A DNA stretch of 37,866 bases from Richelia sp. SL_2_1 (GTDB lineage: Bacteria; Cyanobacteriota; Cyanobacteriia; Cyanobacteriales; Nostocaceae). Below, in pieces: positions 1 through 6,311 of this stretch (its first letter is position 1; the number at the start of each line of letters is the position of its first letter). The notes beneath the pieces are model-generated. The model saw nothing but the letters and a program-made list of their open reading frames with translations, was not told the origin of the DNA and made no database searches. The translations under genes and the position numbers were made by a program. The stretch lies in assembly GCA_012033205.1 (NCBI GenBank), contig JAAUSO010000058.1:1-37866 (forward strand), in the 5' to 3' direction.

Positions 1-127
1 TCTTATGAATTCCATTTGTCTTTAAATTTTAGCACCTTCGTTGTGATCCAAACAAAGGGCAAAACGATAAATAAATAACCAATAAAATTTAAGATTCCCA
101 TTGCGTTTTTATTATAATAAATTAAAA
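1..127. repeat. Left copy of the 127-bp terminal direct repeat
   Basis: Positions 1-127 are identical to 37740-37866. A length of exactly 127 equals a standard assembler k-mer, so I read this as circularisation overlap and not as a biological terminal repeat. The repeat contains a complete 32-aa gene, and its right-hand copy contains the N-terminal end of the longest reading of the next gene, so the genes run continuously across the junction. Confidence 0.93.
3..101 (-). CDS. Small single-pass membrane protein, 32 aa
   Basis: A 32-aa open frame starts with ATG at 101 and stops with TAA at 3-5. It begins MGILNFIGYLF, has one strongly hydrophobic segment (about residues 4-22) and a short basic, polar tail (KVLKFKDKWNS). 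It lies wholly inside the terminal repeat, so it appears again at 37742-37840. The next gene downstream begins right at its end, which suggests a translationally coupled pair. No family is recognisable. A single-TM peptide in a phage could be a small holin, antiholin or membrane effector, but nothing in the sequence decides between these. The hydrophobic pattern and operon position make it more likely than not to be real. Confidence 0.5.
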   Translation of the reverse strand: MGILNFIGYLFIVLPFVWITTKVLKFKDKWNS

Positions 128-130
128 AGC

Positions 131-232
131 TCAAAGCAATTTATCCCCTTCGATTTGAAACCATACTAGCCTGTGTTGGTATCCAGAACATCCAGACACC
201 GAAGCTAAATCGTCTCGTCTCTTGTCTTTCAT
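131..232 (-). CDS. Hypothetical small protein, 33 aa
   Basis: ATG at 232 and TGA at 131-133 give a 33-aa product that starts MKDKRRDDLASVSG and is basic at the N terminus. It lies between the terminator-like hairpin at 255-277 and the 32-aa membrane peptide, and without it this interval would be empty. Residue use (charged start, then QHRLVWFQIEGDKLL) looks protein-like, but the frame is short and could be chance. No function is proposed. Confidence 0.35.
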   Translation of the reverse strand: MKDKRRDDLASVSGCSGYQHRLVWFQIEGDKLL

Positions 233-254
233 TACACTCTTTTTATGGGATTAA

Positions 255-277
255 GCCTCCTACTTTTAATAGGAGGC
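255..277 (-). terminator. Hairpin after the 95-aa gene, probable terminator
   Basis: An 8-bp perfect inverted repeat (GCCTCCTA / TAGGAGGC, 7-base loop) lies 12 bases past the stop codon of the 290-577 gene. The tail on the minus strand is only TTAAT, so this is a weak intrinsic terminator or an mRNA 3'-end stabiliser. Confidence 0.55.
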
Positions 278-289
278 TGCCAATCATTC

Positions 290-577
290 TTATTCTTCCA
301 CATCAAAAAGCCCGTTGTCTGTTTCGCTATTTTGCCCTAGTATTTCCGCCCTTAGGCGTTTTGCTTCCGCCACCATTTCTGTAATCATTTCAGATAATTG
401 TTTGAGGGTTGCCGCAACAATGGCATCGTTGTTGGGATGTACCTGTTTGGTGGTCAACTGTGTGGTGATCTTGTAGGTGCCGTCGATCTGGTTGACAACC
501 AAATTAACGGATAGCTCGGAGGTAATGCCATTGACTTCAATTTCGCGTGAAACCTTGTGCTTAGATTGGGGTTTCAA
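290..577 (-). CDS. Conserved-looking hypothetical protein, 95 aa
   Basis: The protein is hydrophilic, with a beta-rich first half (VSREIEVNGITSELSVNLVV) and a helical second half rich in Ala, Glu and Arg, ending in an acidic tail (DNGLFDVEE). The usable in-frame start is TTG at 577. The frame is open further upstream to about 610 but has no ATG; the nearest ATG, at 590, is one base out of frame. A promoter of the TTAAAAACCCTAnnTTTG class sits at 624-641, so the transcript starts close to the gene. A hairpin terminator follows at 255-277, making this a probable single-gene unit. No family is recognised. Its promoter sequence resembles those of the terminase operon and the spanin candidate, which suggests the same temporal class. 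Confidence 0.75.
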   Translation of the reverse strand: MKPQSKHKVSREIEVNGITSELSVNLVVNQIDGTYKITTQLTTKQVHPNNDAIVAATLKQLSEMITEMVAEAKRLRAEILGQNSETDNGLFDVEE

Positions 578-623
578 AAACTTGTTCCATAAGCTGTATT
601 TTGGTTTAATGATTAATGATTTA

Positions 624-641
624 CAAATATAGGGTTTTTAA
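624..641 (-). promoter_or_regulatory. Bacteroidota-type promoter P1 (class I)
   Basis: The minus strand reads TTAAAAACCCTATATTTG, containing the Bacteroidota -7 consensus TAnnTTTG. No TTG is seen at the -33 distance. The TTAAAAACCC directly upstream of the -7 box is shared with the promoters at 4828-4857 and 35469-35488. It would drive the 95-aa gene at 290-577. Confidence 0.65.
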
Positions 642-697
642 TTTTTATAAAGAAAATATTTTTCTTAATTATCTTTTGCATCTGGATAGATGCCGCC

Positions 698-889
698 TTA
701 CTTCATGCGTTGTACAACATCTTCCAAGGCTGCAATCATATCGAATCGATTGCAATTGCAGATAAACTTTGCTTTGCCCTCCGGCTTGTTGGTTTCAAAA
801 GCGATAAGGATAAAGCCAGCCTTTTCGAGCTTGCCTAATTTTCGTTCGATAAATTGAGCAAGGGATCGTAATTTGATAGTTGAAATCAT
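698..889 (-). CDS. Hypothetical protein, 63 aa
   Basis: ATG at 889 opens a 63-aa protein beginning MISTIKLRSLAQF. It contains a short Cys pair (CNCNRFD) in the second half and an amphipathic start. The leader just upstream is CTTTAAAAAAAAAG, an A-rich stretch typical of SD-independent initiation in Bacteroidota, preceded by an inverted repeat at 905-949. It is the last gene of the replication-side gene run before promoter P1. No domain is recognised. The CxC pair alone is too little to call metal binding. Confidence 0.65.
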   Translation of the reverse strand: MISTIKLRSLAQFIERKLGKLEKAGFILIAFETNKPEGKAKFICNCNRFDMIAALEDVVQRMK

Positions 890-904
890 GTCTTTTTTTT
901 TAAA

Positions 905-949
905 GTATGCCGCCCATCCGGCGAAGGGTTCGGGTATGGGCAGACATAC
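905..949 (-). other. Inverted repeat upstream of the 63-aa gene
   Basis: GTATG...GCCCAT at one side pairs with ATGGGC...CATAC at the other, with small internal mismatches and a loop of about 18 bases. On the minus strand it is followed by CTTTAAAAAAAAA and then, a few bases on, the start codon of the 63-aa gene. It has no U-tract, so it is more likely an mRNA leader structure or processing site than a terminator. The 9284-9319 hairpin has the same arrangement. Confidence 0.5.
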
Positions 950-969
950 GAAACCGTTGCATGAAAAAA

Positions 970-1148
970 TTAATCTTTAGTTTTCTCCAAGCCAATCGTA
1001 AGTTGACTAAAATCCGTAACAACAACCCCTAGTAGCAGCGGCTCCTGACTTTCATCTTCCCAAATCCAACTTTTATTAATTTTCTAATTAATAAGCCCTT
1101 TGCTACAAGCATCGGGTTGTAAATATTCATTAATATGCTATTTTCCAT
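970..1148 (-). pseudogene. Frame-disrupted small gene (59 aa if read with a -1 shift)
   Basis: ATG at 1148, four bases past the resolvase stop, opens a frame that ends at 1029 after 39 aa with an unnatural tail (VRSRCY). One base back (-1) the sequence becomes clearly protein-like (SWIWEDESQEPLLLGVVV, then TDFSQLTIGLEKTKD) and stops with TAA at 970-972. The -1 frame is closed by TAG just upstream, so the shift must fall in the A-rich stretch around 1070-1090 (AATTAATAAAAGTT). One extra A there would give one continuous 59-aa protein. Read either as a gene broken by one base, a recoded gene, or a consensus error. The function is unknown. Confidence 0.55.
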
Positions 1149-1149
1149 T

Positions 1150-1617
1150 TTACTTCTCTAGTTCGTTGATTCTAAAATGAAGTTTCAAGTTATACGCATT
1201 AAATCCAAAAGCGAGCATTGCCGCATCCCTTGAATGCTCATTTGTGCGCCCTTCCCAGCCGGTGAGCCTTTTAAAAAAGTCGGCGGTGTATTTTGTTTTG
1301 CCCTTTGCAGGCGGAACGCTTATAAAATTGATGCCCTGTTTTTTACAAAATTCCTCCCAAATGGCACAGTCTCTTTTGATGGAACCGGCTCCCTGGAGTG
1401 CCTCTCTATCCTTGTTGCTAAACCAGGTTCTTTTTCTGGCATCTTCAAACACAAGATAAAGGCAAGCCTGATCCTTGTATTTTTTCACGATATCCATCAT
1501 GTCAAGAATGCCCCCGGATAAAATTTCAAGGAACACCCCTCTGTTACTCAGGTTTTTTACAGCAAGCCCAGTCGTGGTTCCCGGATCAATGCCGATTAAT
1601 ATTTTATCTTTAGGCAT
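1150..1617 (-). CDS. RuvC-like Holliday junction resolvase / RNase H-fold nuclease, 155 aa
   Basis: The N terminus holds the RNase H-fold signature ILIGIDPGTTTGLAV with the first catalytic Asp in IDPG. It is followed by a second acidic strand (LVFEDAR) and, near the C terminus, EHSRDAAMLAFG, which supplies the last acidic residues. This is the layout and size of phage RuvC-like resolvases, which cut branched DNA during recombination or before packaging. I chose ATG at 1617 over the longer reading from 1665: it overlaps the end of the DUF5131 gene by a few bases, and the catalytic strand then starts near residue 5. It is in the same gene run as the Sak4-like ATPase and the PD-(D/E)XK nuclease, which fits a phage recombination set. 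Confidence 0.8.
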   Translation of the reverse strand: MPKDKILIGIDPGTTTGLAVKNLSNRGVFLEILSGGILDMMDIVKKYKDQACLYLVFEDARKRTWFSNKDREALQGAGSIKRDCAIWEEFCKKQGINFISVPPAKGKTKYTADFFKRLTGWEGRTNEHSRDAAMLAFGFNAYNLKLHFRINELEK

Positions 1618-2418
1618 ATTTGTAGGGCATATCTCTAATTTGTAAATCGATTGGAAACTCCTCAATGTTCGAGCCGTGCCTGTCTGACATACCTAGTTGC
1701 TTTGAAAGATGTGTGCCCATCTGCTTTACAAAAACCGGAGTAAGTACACGTATCTCTCCAATCATTTTCGCCATCCATTCCACTTCACAAGGGCGGTAAC
1801 GATATTTCCCGGTTTCATTTCCACTTTCCCCTCCAAAAATTGCCCAATCGATGCGCATCTGAGTAGATAGATCAAAGTTCAAATCAACATATTCAAGCAG
1901 CGGTTCAAATGAAACGAAACGGACAGCAGCCGGAAGTGTGGACAAAATTTCAATCCGGTGCCTGGTATCATTATTTTCAACGGATGTGCCTAGCCACACG
2001 TTAGGATAGCCTTCTTCCCAATCCGATGGTAAGCAACCCAAAATTCTTTCGGGTCGCTTGGTGAGTATCTGGTAAATAAATTCAGGGGTGTTTTTTATAA
2101 TTTCCCAAGCCTCCCCGCGCCAAATGTCAGCTTCCTGTATAAAAAATCAGACCAAGAACAAGTGAATATTCTCATATTTGGGAAAGCTGCAAATGATGGT
2201 TTTAATTTTTCCCCAAGCTTTACATTTTGCATTTGAAAAGACCAATTCATTGGATCGTAAAAAGTTGACTTTGAGCGCAGCACATTACTAGGATCATGTC
2301 CGTATCGCTCTTTATCACGGTACATATAACAAAACTTACATCCGGCACTAACTTTCTTACATCCGTGCCAAGGATTCCAAGTTGCATCCGTCCACTGTAT
2401 TTTTGAGTTTTGAGCCAT
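1610..2418 (-). CDS. DUF5131 (Gp37/Gp68, three-Cys motif) protein, 269 aa, needs a -1 frameshift
   Basis: The N-terminal part (2418-2095, 107 aa alone) has the family hallmark WTDATWNPWHGC followed by a cysteine cluster, C-x6-C-x2-C-Y, near residues 20-30. The C-terminal part (LGTSVENNDTRHRIE, FEPLLEYVDL, WAIFGGESG) is the conserved second half of the same family. The two halves are in different frames. At 2146-2140 the frame-0 codons GAT TTT TTA form a perfect slippery heptamer T TTT TTA, and slipping -1 there gives one 269-aa protein of family length. The first half starts in a TAATG overlap with the upstream stop. The family's biochemical role is unknown; the cysteines suggest a metal or Fe-S site. 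I do not see the TcmP partner that often accompanies such proteins. Confidence 0.8.
2140..2146 (-). promoter_or_regulatory. Candidate -1 ribosomal frameshift site T TTT TTA
   Basis: The heptamer is in the correct phase (X XXY YYZ) inside the DUF5131 gene and joins the two halves of a known family. No strong downstream pseudoknot was identified by eye. A missing T in a six-T run is the alternative explanation. Confidence 0.5.
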
Positions 2419-2993
2419 TACATTTTGTTTTTATTAATCATTTTCACTACTTCGGTGCGCTCCAAATCGTATTCGTGAAATAGCTGTTCAATCTTATTCC
2501 CATCAATGGCATTGTACATGACAACTGTACGGCGTGCTCTTGAAAGCACTAACTTGATTTCCGATATTTTCAACCAGTACATGCGCAGGTAAATGTTGCC
2601 GCAGCACTCCAGTAGGCGGCGGGTCTCTGTTCCAAGCTTCACATTGTAAGAGGTAACAAAGTCAGTCAGCATTGCAAGCAAGTAATTCATTGCCTCTTTC
2701 TTTCCCCTGTAAAGGGTGATTGAGGCAAGACTAGGGCATTCGCATTCAATCGCTTGCTGGCACGTTTCAAACGTCCAGTCCGGCGACATAAATCTTTCTT
2801 TAAACCAAGCCGTAGTATAGACCTGGACGGCTTTTTCAGTATCCCAATTTCCGCTTGCCATTGCACGGGCAGCAAATGGAATGCACGAATGCTTGAAACC
2901 GGGATGAGAAAATAAATCCTGCCCATCTTGAAGGACAGGCAAAGTACCAATCTTACCAATTGTCCACTCCCTGAACTGCTGCAATGTGTGCAT
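2418..2993 (-). CDS. Hypothetical phage protein next to the replication gene, 191 aa
   Basis: The protein is mostly helical, with several Cys (ECECPSLAS, LLECCGNIYLRMYW). The start at 2993 (MHTLQQFREW) is preferred because it limits the out-of-frame overlap with the 3' end of the winged-helix gene to 41 bases; an ATG at 3122 would overlap it by 170. The end overlaps the next start as TAATG. No Walker motif is present, so it is not a DnaC-like loader by sequence. Proteins of this general type often sit beside replication initiators in Bacteroidota phages and plasmids, but I do not assign a function. Confidence 0.75.
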   Translation of the reverse strand: MHTLQQFREWTIGKIGTLPVLQDGQDLFSHPGFKHSCIPFAARAMASGNWDTEKAVQVYTTAWFKERFMSPDWTFETCQQAIECECPSLASITLYRGKKEAMNYLLAMLTDFVTSYNVKLGTETRRLLECCGNIYLRMYWLKISEIKLVLSRARRTVVMYNAIDGNKIEQLFHEYDLERTEVVKMINKNKM

Positions 2994-3867
2994 CGGTGAA
3001 TTGATGGGAGCCAGTTCTTTGATGGTTGTATCCGGCTCTACGCAGGGTTGATTCGACGGCGTCTCTAACGGTGTTGTGGGTAAGATTTGTATTGCCAATT
3101 TTGATAGCTTTTGCATAAGCATTCATTTTTATGAAAATATCAGGAAGATGTGTCATCATATTCGATGCTGTGAAAGTTTGCATATTCCATTCCCCTTCCA
3201 TCGACATAGCCGCATACATCTCAAGGAATGGGCGCATTCCCATATCGGCAACGGTTTGGGGATCGGGTTCGTCCTCAAGTCCTAGTTTTTCCTGCACTCG
3301 CTTGCGAAGGTGTGAAACCAGATTTTTCAATTGCCCCAATTCCTTCTCTGTCCACGTGTAGGAATACACCTCGTCCTTTGTCTGGAGCCGGTTGTTTTCC
3401 CAGACACTATACAACTCCCCAAATACTTCGAGGGATGGGTAGCATTTGTTATTGGTTCGTACCTTCTTTTTATCCGGCTCCTGGTCAAGTGCTTTAGCAA
3501 ATGCTTGAGGGGTCAGCTCTGCTTTTCGGAAGGCTACAATAGCGGCATCCACTTTATCCCAATCGAATTTAAAGTGAAGCTGAGCCGGGGAACCCATAAC
3601 AGTCTCTTCACAAAATCCAAGTTCTCGTAAAGTCTTTCGAGCGCCTTCGAGTGGGTAGCGTGTTAGTCCGGTCTCCTCCCTTAGTTCTCGAACAGGCTTT
3701 TCAATCCAGCCTGATTTAGAAGGGGCTTTATCTTCTAAGTAATAGAATTGTGAGAGTAGTATTCCGGCGCTGGCATTGCCGCCACATATTTGCGTAAAGA
3801 TAGGGTGATATGCCACAACTCTACCAAGCAGCCTGGACGCCTGCCGAAGCGTAAATTTTGTTGACAT
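2953..3867 (-). CDS. Winged-helix replication organiser/initiator-like protein, 304 aa
   Basis: Residues about 30-110 (SAGILLSQFYYLED, GWIEKPVRELREETGLTRY, ARKTLRELGF) form the pattern of a winged helix-turn-helix seen in phage replication organisers and plasmid Rep/DnaD-like proteins, where it binds origin DNA. The middle is a charged linker, and the C-terminal half is helical (KELGQLKNLVSHLRKRVQ). Nine bases separate it from the preceding gene, and it overlaps the following 191-aa gene. In a genome without its own polymerase or helicase, such a protein would recruit the host replisome. The fold call is by pattern; the exact family is uncertain. Confidence 0.65.
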   Translation of the reverse strand: MSTKFTLRQASRLLGRVVAYHPIFTQICGGNASAGILLSQFYYLEDKAPSKSGWIEKPVRELREETGLTRYPLEGARKTLRELGFCEETVMGSPAQLHFKFDWDKVDAAIVAFRKAELTPQAFAKALDQEPDKKKVRTNNKCYPSLEVFGELYSVWENNRLQTKDEVYSYTWTEKELGQLKNLVSHLRKRVQEKLGLEDEPDPQTVADMGMRPFLEMYAAMSMEGEWNMQTFTASNMMTHLPDIFIKMNAYAKAIKIGNTNLTHNTVRDAVESTLRRAGYNHQRTGSHQFTDAHIAAVQGVDNW

Positions 3868-3875
3868 AGTATTTC

Positions 3876-4166
3876 CTAGTTTAAGTGAATAACAAAACGG
3901 GAATAAGGAATAGCGTTTTCTTTGATGCCTTCTTCCTGTGCTTTTATGATGCGGATATGCGCCTCATAATTGCTGGAGGTAAGCAGTAACCAATTGTAGG
4001 AAGATGCCCCGTCCGACATTTTGCGCCGCGTAGAAAACCAGCAATTGAATAAATAAGAACAGGATTTCCCACCACCCCAAATGTAACGGACAGTCATAAA
4101 AGTGCAGGGCAGATGAATAGACGGCAAATCAATTGAATCTTGAAATTCGTTTTGGAATAAGTTCAA
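3876..4166 (-). CDS. Hypothetical protein, 96 aa
   Basis: The C-terminal two thirds look clearly coding: IWGGGKSCSYLFNCWF, then a short RRK turn and LLLTSSNYEAHIRIIKAQEEG. The first ~20 residues are less certain, and an internal Met (about residue 24, MTVRYIWGGG) could be the true start. It lies immediately upstream of the winged-helix gene (9 bp), so the two are probably co-transcribed. No family is recognised; GGGKS is not in a P-loop context. Confidence 0.6.
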   Translation of the reverse strand: MNLFQNEFQDSIDLPSIHLPCTFMTVRYIWGGGKSCSYLFNCWFSTRRKMSDGASSYNWLLLTSSNYEAHIRIIKAQEEGIKENAIPYSRFVIHLN

Positions 4167-4185
4167 TGCAACGGTTTTTAAGTTA

Positions 4186-4234
4186 CATAGAAGTAGGGCA
4201 GCAAAATGGAGGCACTGCCCTAACCAATTCTATG
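4186..4234 (-). terminator. Nested hairpin between the spanin candidate and the 96-aa gene
   Basis: Two nested perfect inverted repeats (CATAGAA/TTCTATG outside, AGGGCAG/CTGCCCT inside) make a two-tier stem in the only gap here. There is no U-tract on either side, so factor-independent termination is doubtful; transcript 3'-end protection or a protein site are alternatives. Confidence 0.4.
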
Positions 4235-4259
4235 AAACACTATTTTACATACATAAACA

Positions 4260-4811
4260 TCAACGCTTTACTAGCAGGACAACACTTCCGCAAAGGAGTG
4301 TTAGGGTAATGAGGAAGGCAAAAAACCAAGTGCTTTTCCCCTTCAACCTACCCTTTTGAACGTCGCTTGCCTGCTGACAATCCTTCAATTCTTTTTGAAG
4401 TGCTTCCACTTGAAGGACAAGGAACTTCTCTCTGCTGGTTTGAATGATGGCACTGGAGGTATCTTTACCCTGAATAAATACGGGAATGATTTGCGCCGGA
4501 ATAGTTACCTCTTTTTGAAACACCACCTTTTTAGCGGGTTGTGCTTTGGCTTCCACGAACCAATCACTCCAGTTTAGGTTAAGGGTATCTTCGGGCAGTT
4601 CAGGACAAGGCACTTCGATAGTATCGGTAACAAGGAAAAGAATCGGATTGGTCTTGATGGTGTCTGATAAAGTGATGGTCTTTACGACTGTGGAATCCTT
4701 GCAAGGGTGGTTGACCTCACACCATTGAACCATTTTTTTTTGGGAAAGGCAGCTTTGTAAGGACATGGAAAGAAAAGCTGCAAAGATTGTTAATAGAATA
4801 ATGTTTCGCAT
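4260..4811 (-). CDS. Candidate unimolecular spanin (lipoprotein with C-terminal TM), 183 aa
   Basis: The N terminus is a type II signal peptide (MRNIILLTIFAAFLSMSLQSC), with a lipobox SLQSC that would acylate Cys21. A periplasmic stretch follows with Cys, Pro and beta-prone segments, then a coiled-coil-like part (LVLQVEALQKELKDCQQ), and finally a C-terminal TM helix (WFFAFLITLTLLCGSVVLL) with a basic end. An outer-membrane lipid anchor plus an inner-membrane C-terminal helix in one chain is the architecture of u-spanins such as T1 gp11, which fuse the two membranes in the last step of lysis. It has its own promoter (4828-4857), nearly identical to the terminase promoter, which fits late expression. 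The holin lies far away at 11.2-11.6 kb. Function is inferred from topology only. Confidence 0.55.
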   Translation of the reverse strand: MRNIILLTIFAAFLSMSLQSCLSQKKMVQWCEVNHPCKDSTVVKTITLSDTIKTNPILFLVTDTIEVPCPELPEDTLNLNWSDWFVEAKAQPAKKVVFQKEVTIPAQIIPVFIQGKDTSSAIIQTSREKFLVLQVEALQKELKDCQQASDVQKGRLKGKSTWFFAFLITLTLLCGSVVLLVKR

Positions 4812-4827
4812 TTTTTAATAATTTTTA

Positions 4828-4857
4828 CAAAGTTAGGGTTTTTAAGGAAAAGATCAA
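4828..4857 (-). promoter_or_regulatory. Bacteroidota-type promoter P2 (class I) for the spanin candidate
   Basis: The minus strand has TTG, 19 bases, then TAACTTTG, matching the Bacteroidota -33/-7 consensus. The -7 box is preceded by CCTTAAAAACCC, as at the terminase promoter. The -33 element overlaps the stop codon of the 100-aa gene. The start codon of the 183-aa gene is 16 bases past the -7 box. Confidence 0.75.
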
Positions 4858-5156
4858 ATATCCGCTGAAATATTTTCAGCGGCGAGGATGCCGATTGAAT
4901 ACAGCAGGGCTTTAAGTTTATCGTATTCAGGCAGTTCTTTTATTTTGGGGTCTGCGTGCAAGTCACGCAGGATATTTAAAGCAGCCCGGCAAGACATAGG
5001 AGAAAAGAAAGTATTGCGAATCGAGGCTCCCGACATAAGCAGGCAAATGAAATCCTCAAGATTAATTGTTAATGCAACTTGAAAACTCAAGTCCCTATAT
5101 GTTTGCAGGAACTCCGCCAATTGCGATTCGTCCATTACTTCATTTTGCTTTGGCAT
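4854..5156 (-). CDS. Hypothetical protein, 100 aa
   Basis: A soluble, helix-rich protein beginning MPKQNEVMDESQLAEF, with a central hydrophobic patch (INLEDFICLLMSGASIRN) and a C-terminal helix (LKALLYSIGILAAENI). It starts two bases past the stop of the 71-aa membrane protein and ends inside promoter P2. It is co-oriented with and tightly packed against its neighbours, which supports it as real. No family is recognised. Confidence 0.65.
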   Translation of the reverse strand: MPKQNEVMDESQLAEFLQTYRDLSFQVALTINLEDFICLLMSGASIRNTFFSPMSCRAALNILRDLHADPKIKELPEYDKLKALLYSIGILAAENISADI

Positions 5157-5158
5157 CT

Positions 5159-5374
5159 TTAAGCGTTTGATACGGTGTTTAAAAATAGTTCAAAAACAAA
5201 ATTAAGCACCGCAGTTGCAAGCATTTTCACCAGTGCATGGAAAGTTGGGTTGAATAAGAAAAGTAGCATAGCGGCAATGCCAAGCCCTATGAGTATCCTT
5301 TTTATCCAAATAGTCGCACTGTATGACAGGGGATACCAACGCTTTTTCCTTTTACGGTTTAGAACTAAAGTCAT
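5159..5374 (-). CDS. Small two-TM membrane protein, 71 aa
   Basis: A basic N terminus (RKRKKRWYPL) is followed by one clear TM helix (IWIKRILIGLGIAAMLLFLF) and a second hydrophobic segment (ALVKMLATAVLNFVFELFL). The size and N-in topology resemble small holin or pinholin-like proteins, and the spanin candidate is only two genes downstream. The main holin call in this genome is the 138-aa protein at 11.2 kb, so this could be a second holin, an antiholin or an unrelated membrane peptide. The start at 5374 gives the positive-inside rule a natural fit. Confidence 0.6.
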   Translation of the reverse strand: MTLVLNRKRKKRWYPLSYSATIWIKRILIGLGIAAMLLFLFNPTFHALVKMLATAVLNFVFELFLNTVSNA

Positions 5375-5443
5375 AATATTATTTTGTTTTTAGGTAGTTT
5401 ACTTTCTATAAATTACATAGGAGAAATCAAAATAAAATTTCGT

Positions 5444-5592
5444 TCAGCCCTTTCCTTTGCAGCATGGGCAAATTGTTTCAAGGGGTTCTGTACTTCCTTT
5501 TGGGAAATCCATGAACACACCTTTACCATCGCAGCAAGAACATGGCTCCTTTTCTGGTTTGGGTTTGGGTTTTTCTTCTTCTTGCTTTTCAT
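5444..5592 (-). pseudogene. Mini zinc-ribbon protein with two CxxCxGxG repeats, start out of frame
   Basis: One frame encodes two DnaJ-type zinc motifs, CSCCDGKG and CPCCKGKG, separated by about 18 residues, after a Lys/Pro/Glu-rich lead-in (KPKPKPEKEP), and stops with TGA at 5444-5446. This frame is closed by a TAA just upstream and has no ATG, GTG or TTG before the first motif. The natural ATG (5592), right after the upstream gene, is one base out: it reads MKSKKKKNPNP and loses every cysteine. One extra A in the AAAA after that ATG would give MKKQEEKPKPKPEKEPC, a coherent 48-49 aa protein. Read as a -1 recoded, broken or miscalled gene. CxxCxGxG pairs bind zinc in DnaJ and in many small accessory proteins. 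Confidence 0.6.
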
Positions 5593-5603
5593 AATCAACT
5601 TAA

Positions 5604-5621
5604 GGGGGTGCTTTCACCCCC
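5604..5621 (-). other. GC-rich hairpin before the zinc-ribbon gene
   Basis: A perfect 7-bp stem (GGGGGTG/CACCCCC) with a 4-base loop fills the gap between the nuclease stop codon and the zinc-ribbon ATG, ending 11 bases before that ATG. No T-run follows on the minus strand, so it may act on translation or mRNA stability more than on termination. Confidence 0.5.
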
Positions 5622-5627
5622 ACTTGT

Positions 5628-6311
5628 TTATTTTAAAATCAATTTATCAATCAACCCTTTGTATTCAGCGAATTGTATGAAGCTAGTCAGGTATTCCTGA
5701 ACACGGGCTTCAATGTCTGGACTTCTAAAAAAAGTAAAGTCAAATCGCTCACAAGTCTTTTTCAAACCACTGCCTGTAAAATGAAAGATATGGTACTTAA
5801 TACACTTGGCATCTGGATAAGCCATTAGGTACAGTCGCCATTGCATAGATCGCTCATAGAATTCAAATTCAGGCTTTGACCAACTGCTGCTTGTTTTAAA
5901 TTCATGTAGGACTAAAGGCTCAACGGCATCTATGCGCAAGGAATACATTACCTCATACCCAAGTACAGTGTTAACGAATCGCTTTATATCTGGTATCTCG
6001 TATGCAAGATGTGGATAGGCATTGCAAAATTCAATCAAAGGCTCGACTTCTAGTGGGTTCAAGGAAATATCAAAATTGTGTTCATTGTAAAAATAGAATA
6101 CTTCCCCGTATGCTTCCATGCGGTATTTTTCCGGCGTATTTTCCAACATCGAATGTACTGCCCGACCAAGCCAAACAGCTTGGTTTCCCACCTTTACGCC
6201 CTCCAGATAATTGATAACATCTTGCTCAGTTACTTTGCCATTGAATTCCCCATCCATGTAGCAACGCCACTGGTCGAGTATAGATGGGGAAATTTTTAAA
6301 GTCGGCTTCAT
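5628..6311 (-). CDS. PD-(D/E)XK (RecB/Cas4-like) nuclease, 227 aa
   Basis: The catalytic core is visible: LGRAVH around residues 48-53 (the motif with a metal-ligand His), Asp128 in LRIDAV, Glu137 and Lys139 in LHEFKT (the D...ExK signature), and Gln157 in QWRLYLMAY. This is the order found in RecB-family exonucleases. It overlaps the upstream Sak4-like ATPase by four bases (ATGA), so the two are translationally coupled. Phage exonuclease plus annealing/recombinase ATPase is a standard pair for recombination-dependent replication and repair. The Cys cluster of Cas4-type Fe-S nucleases is absent. The family call is confident; whether it is an exo- or endonuclease is inference. Confidence 0.8.
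   Translation of the reverse strand: MKPTLKISPSILDQWRCYMDGEFNGKVTEQDVINYLEGVKVGNQAVWLGRAVHSMLENTPEKYRMEAYGEVFYFYNEHNFDISLNPLEVEPLIEFCNAYPHLAYEIPDIKRFVNTVLGYEVMYSLRIDAVEPLVLHEFKTSSSWSKPEFEFYERSMQWRLYLMAYPDAKCIKYHIFHFTGSGLKKTCERFDFTFFRSPDIEARVQEYLTSFIQFAEYKGLIDKLILK

Noticed and set aside
577-600. 95-aa gene counted as a ninth frame lesion
   Set aside because: The ATG at 590 is off by one in the opposite sense (+1), and an in-frame TTG gives a usable start, so it does not belong to the -1 set.
1234-1521. Open frames on the plus strand, here and throughout the window (for example 9371-9928, 24875-25294)
   Set aside because: All lie antisense to well-supported minus-strand genes, have low-complexity or Ser/Cys-rich shadows, and lack leaders or promoters.
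5413-5592. 61-aa frame starting MKSKKKKNPNP over the zinc-ribbon gene
   Set aside because: It is the wrong frame: the cysteine motifs appear only one base back, and this frame has no recognisable structure.
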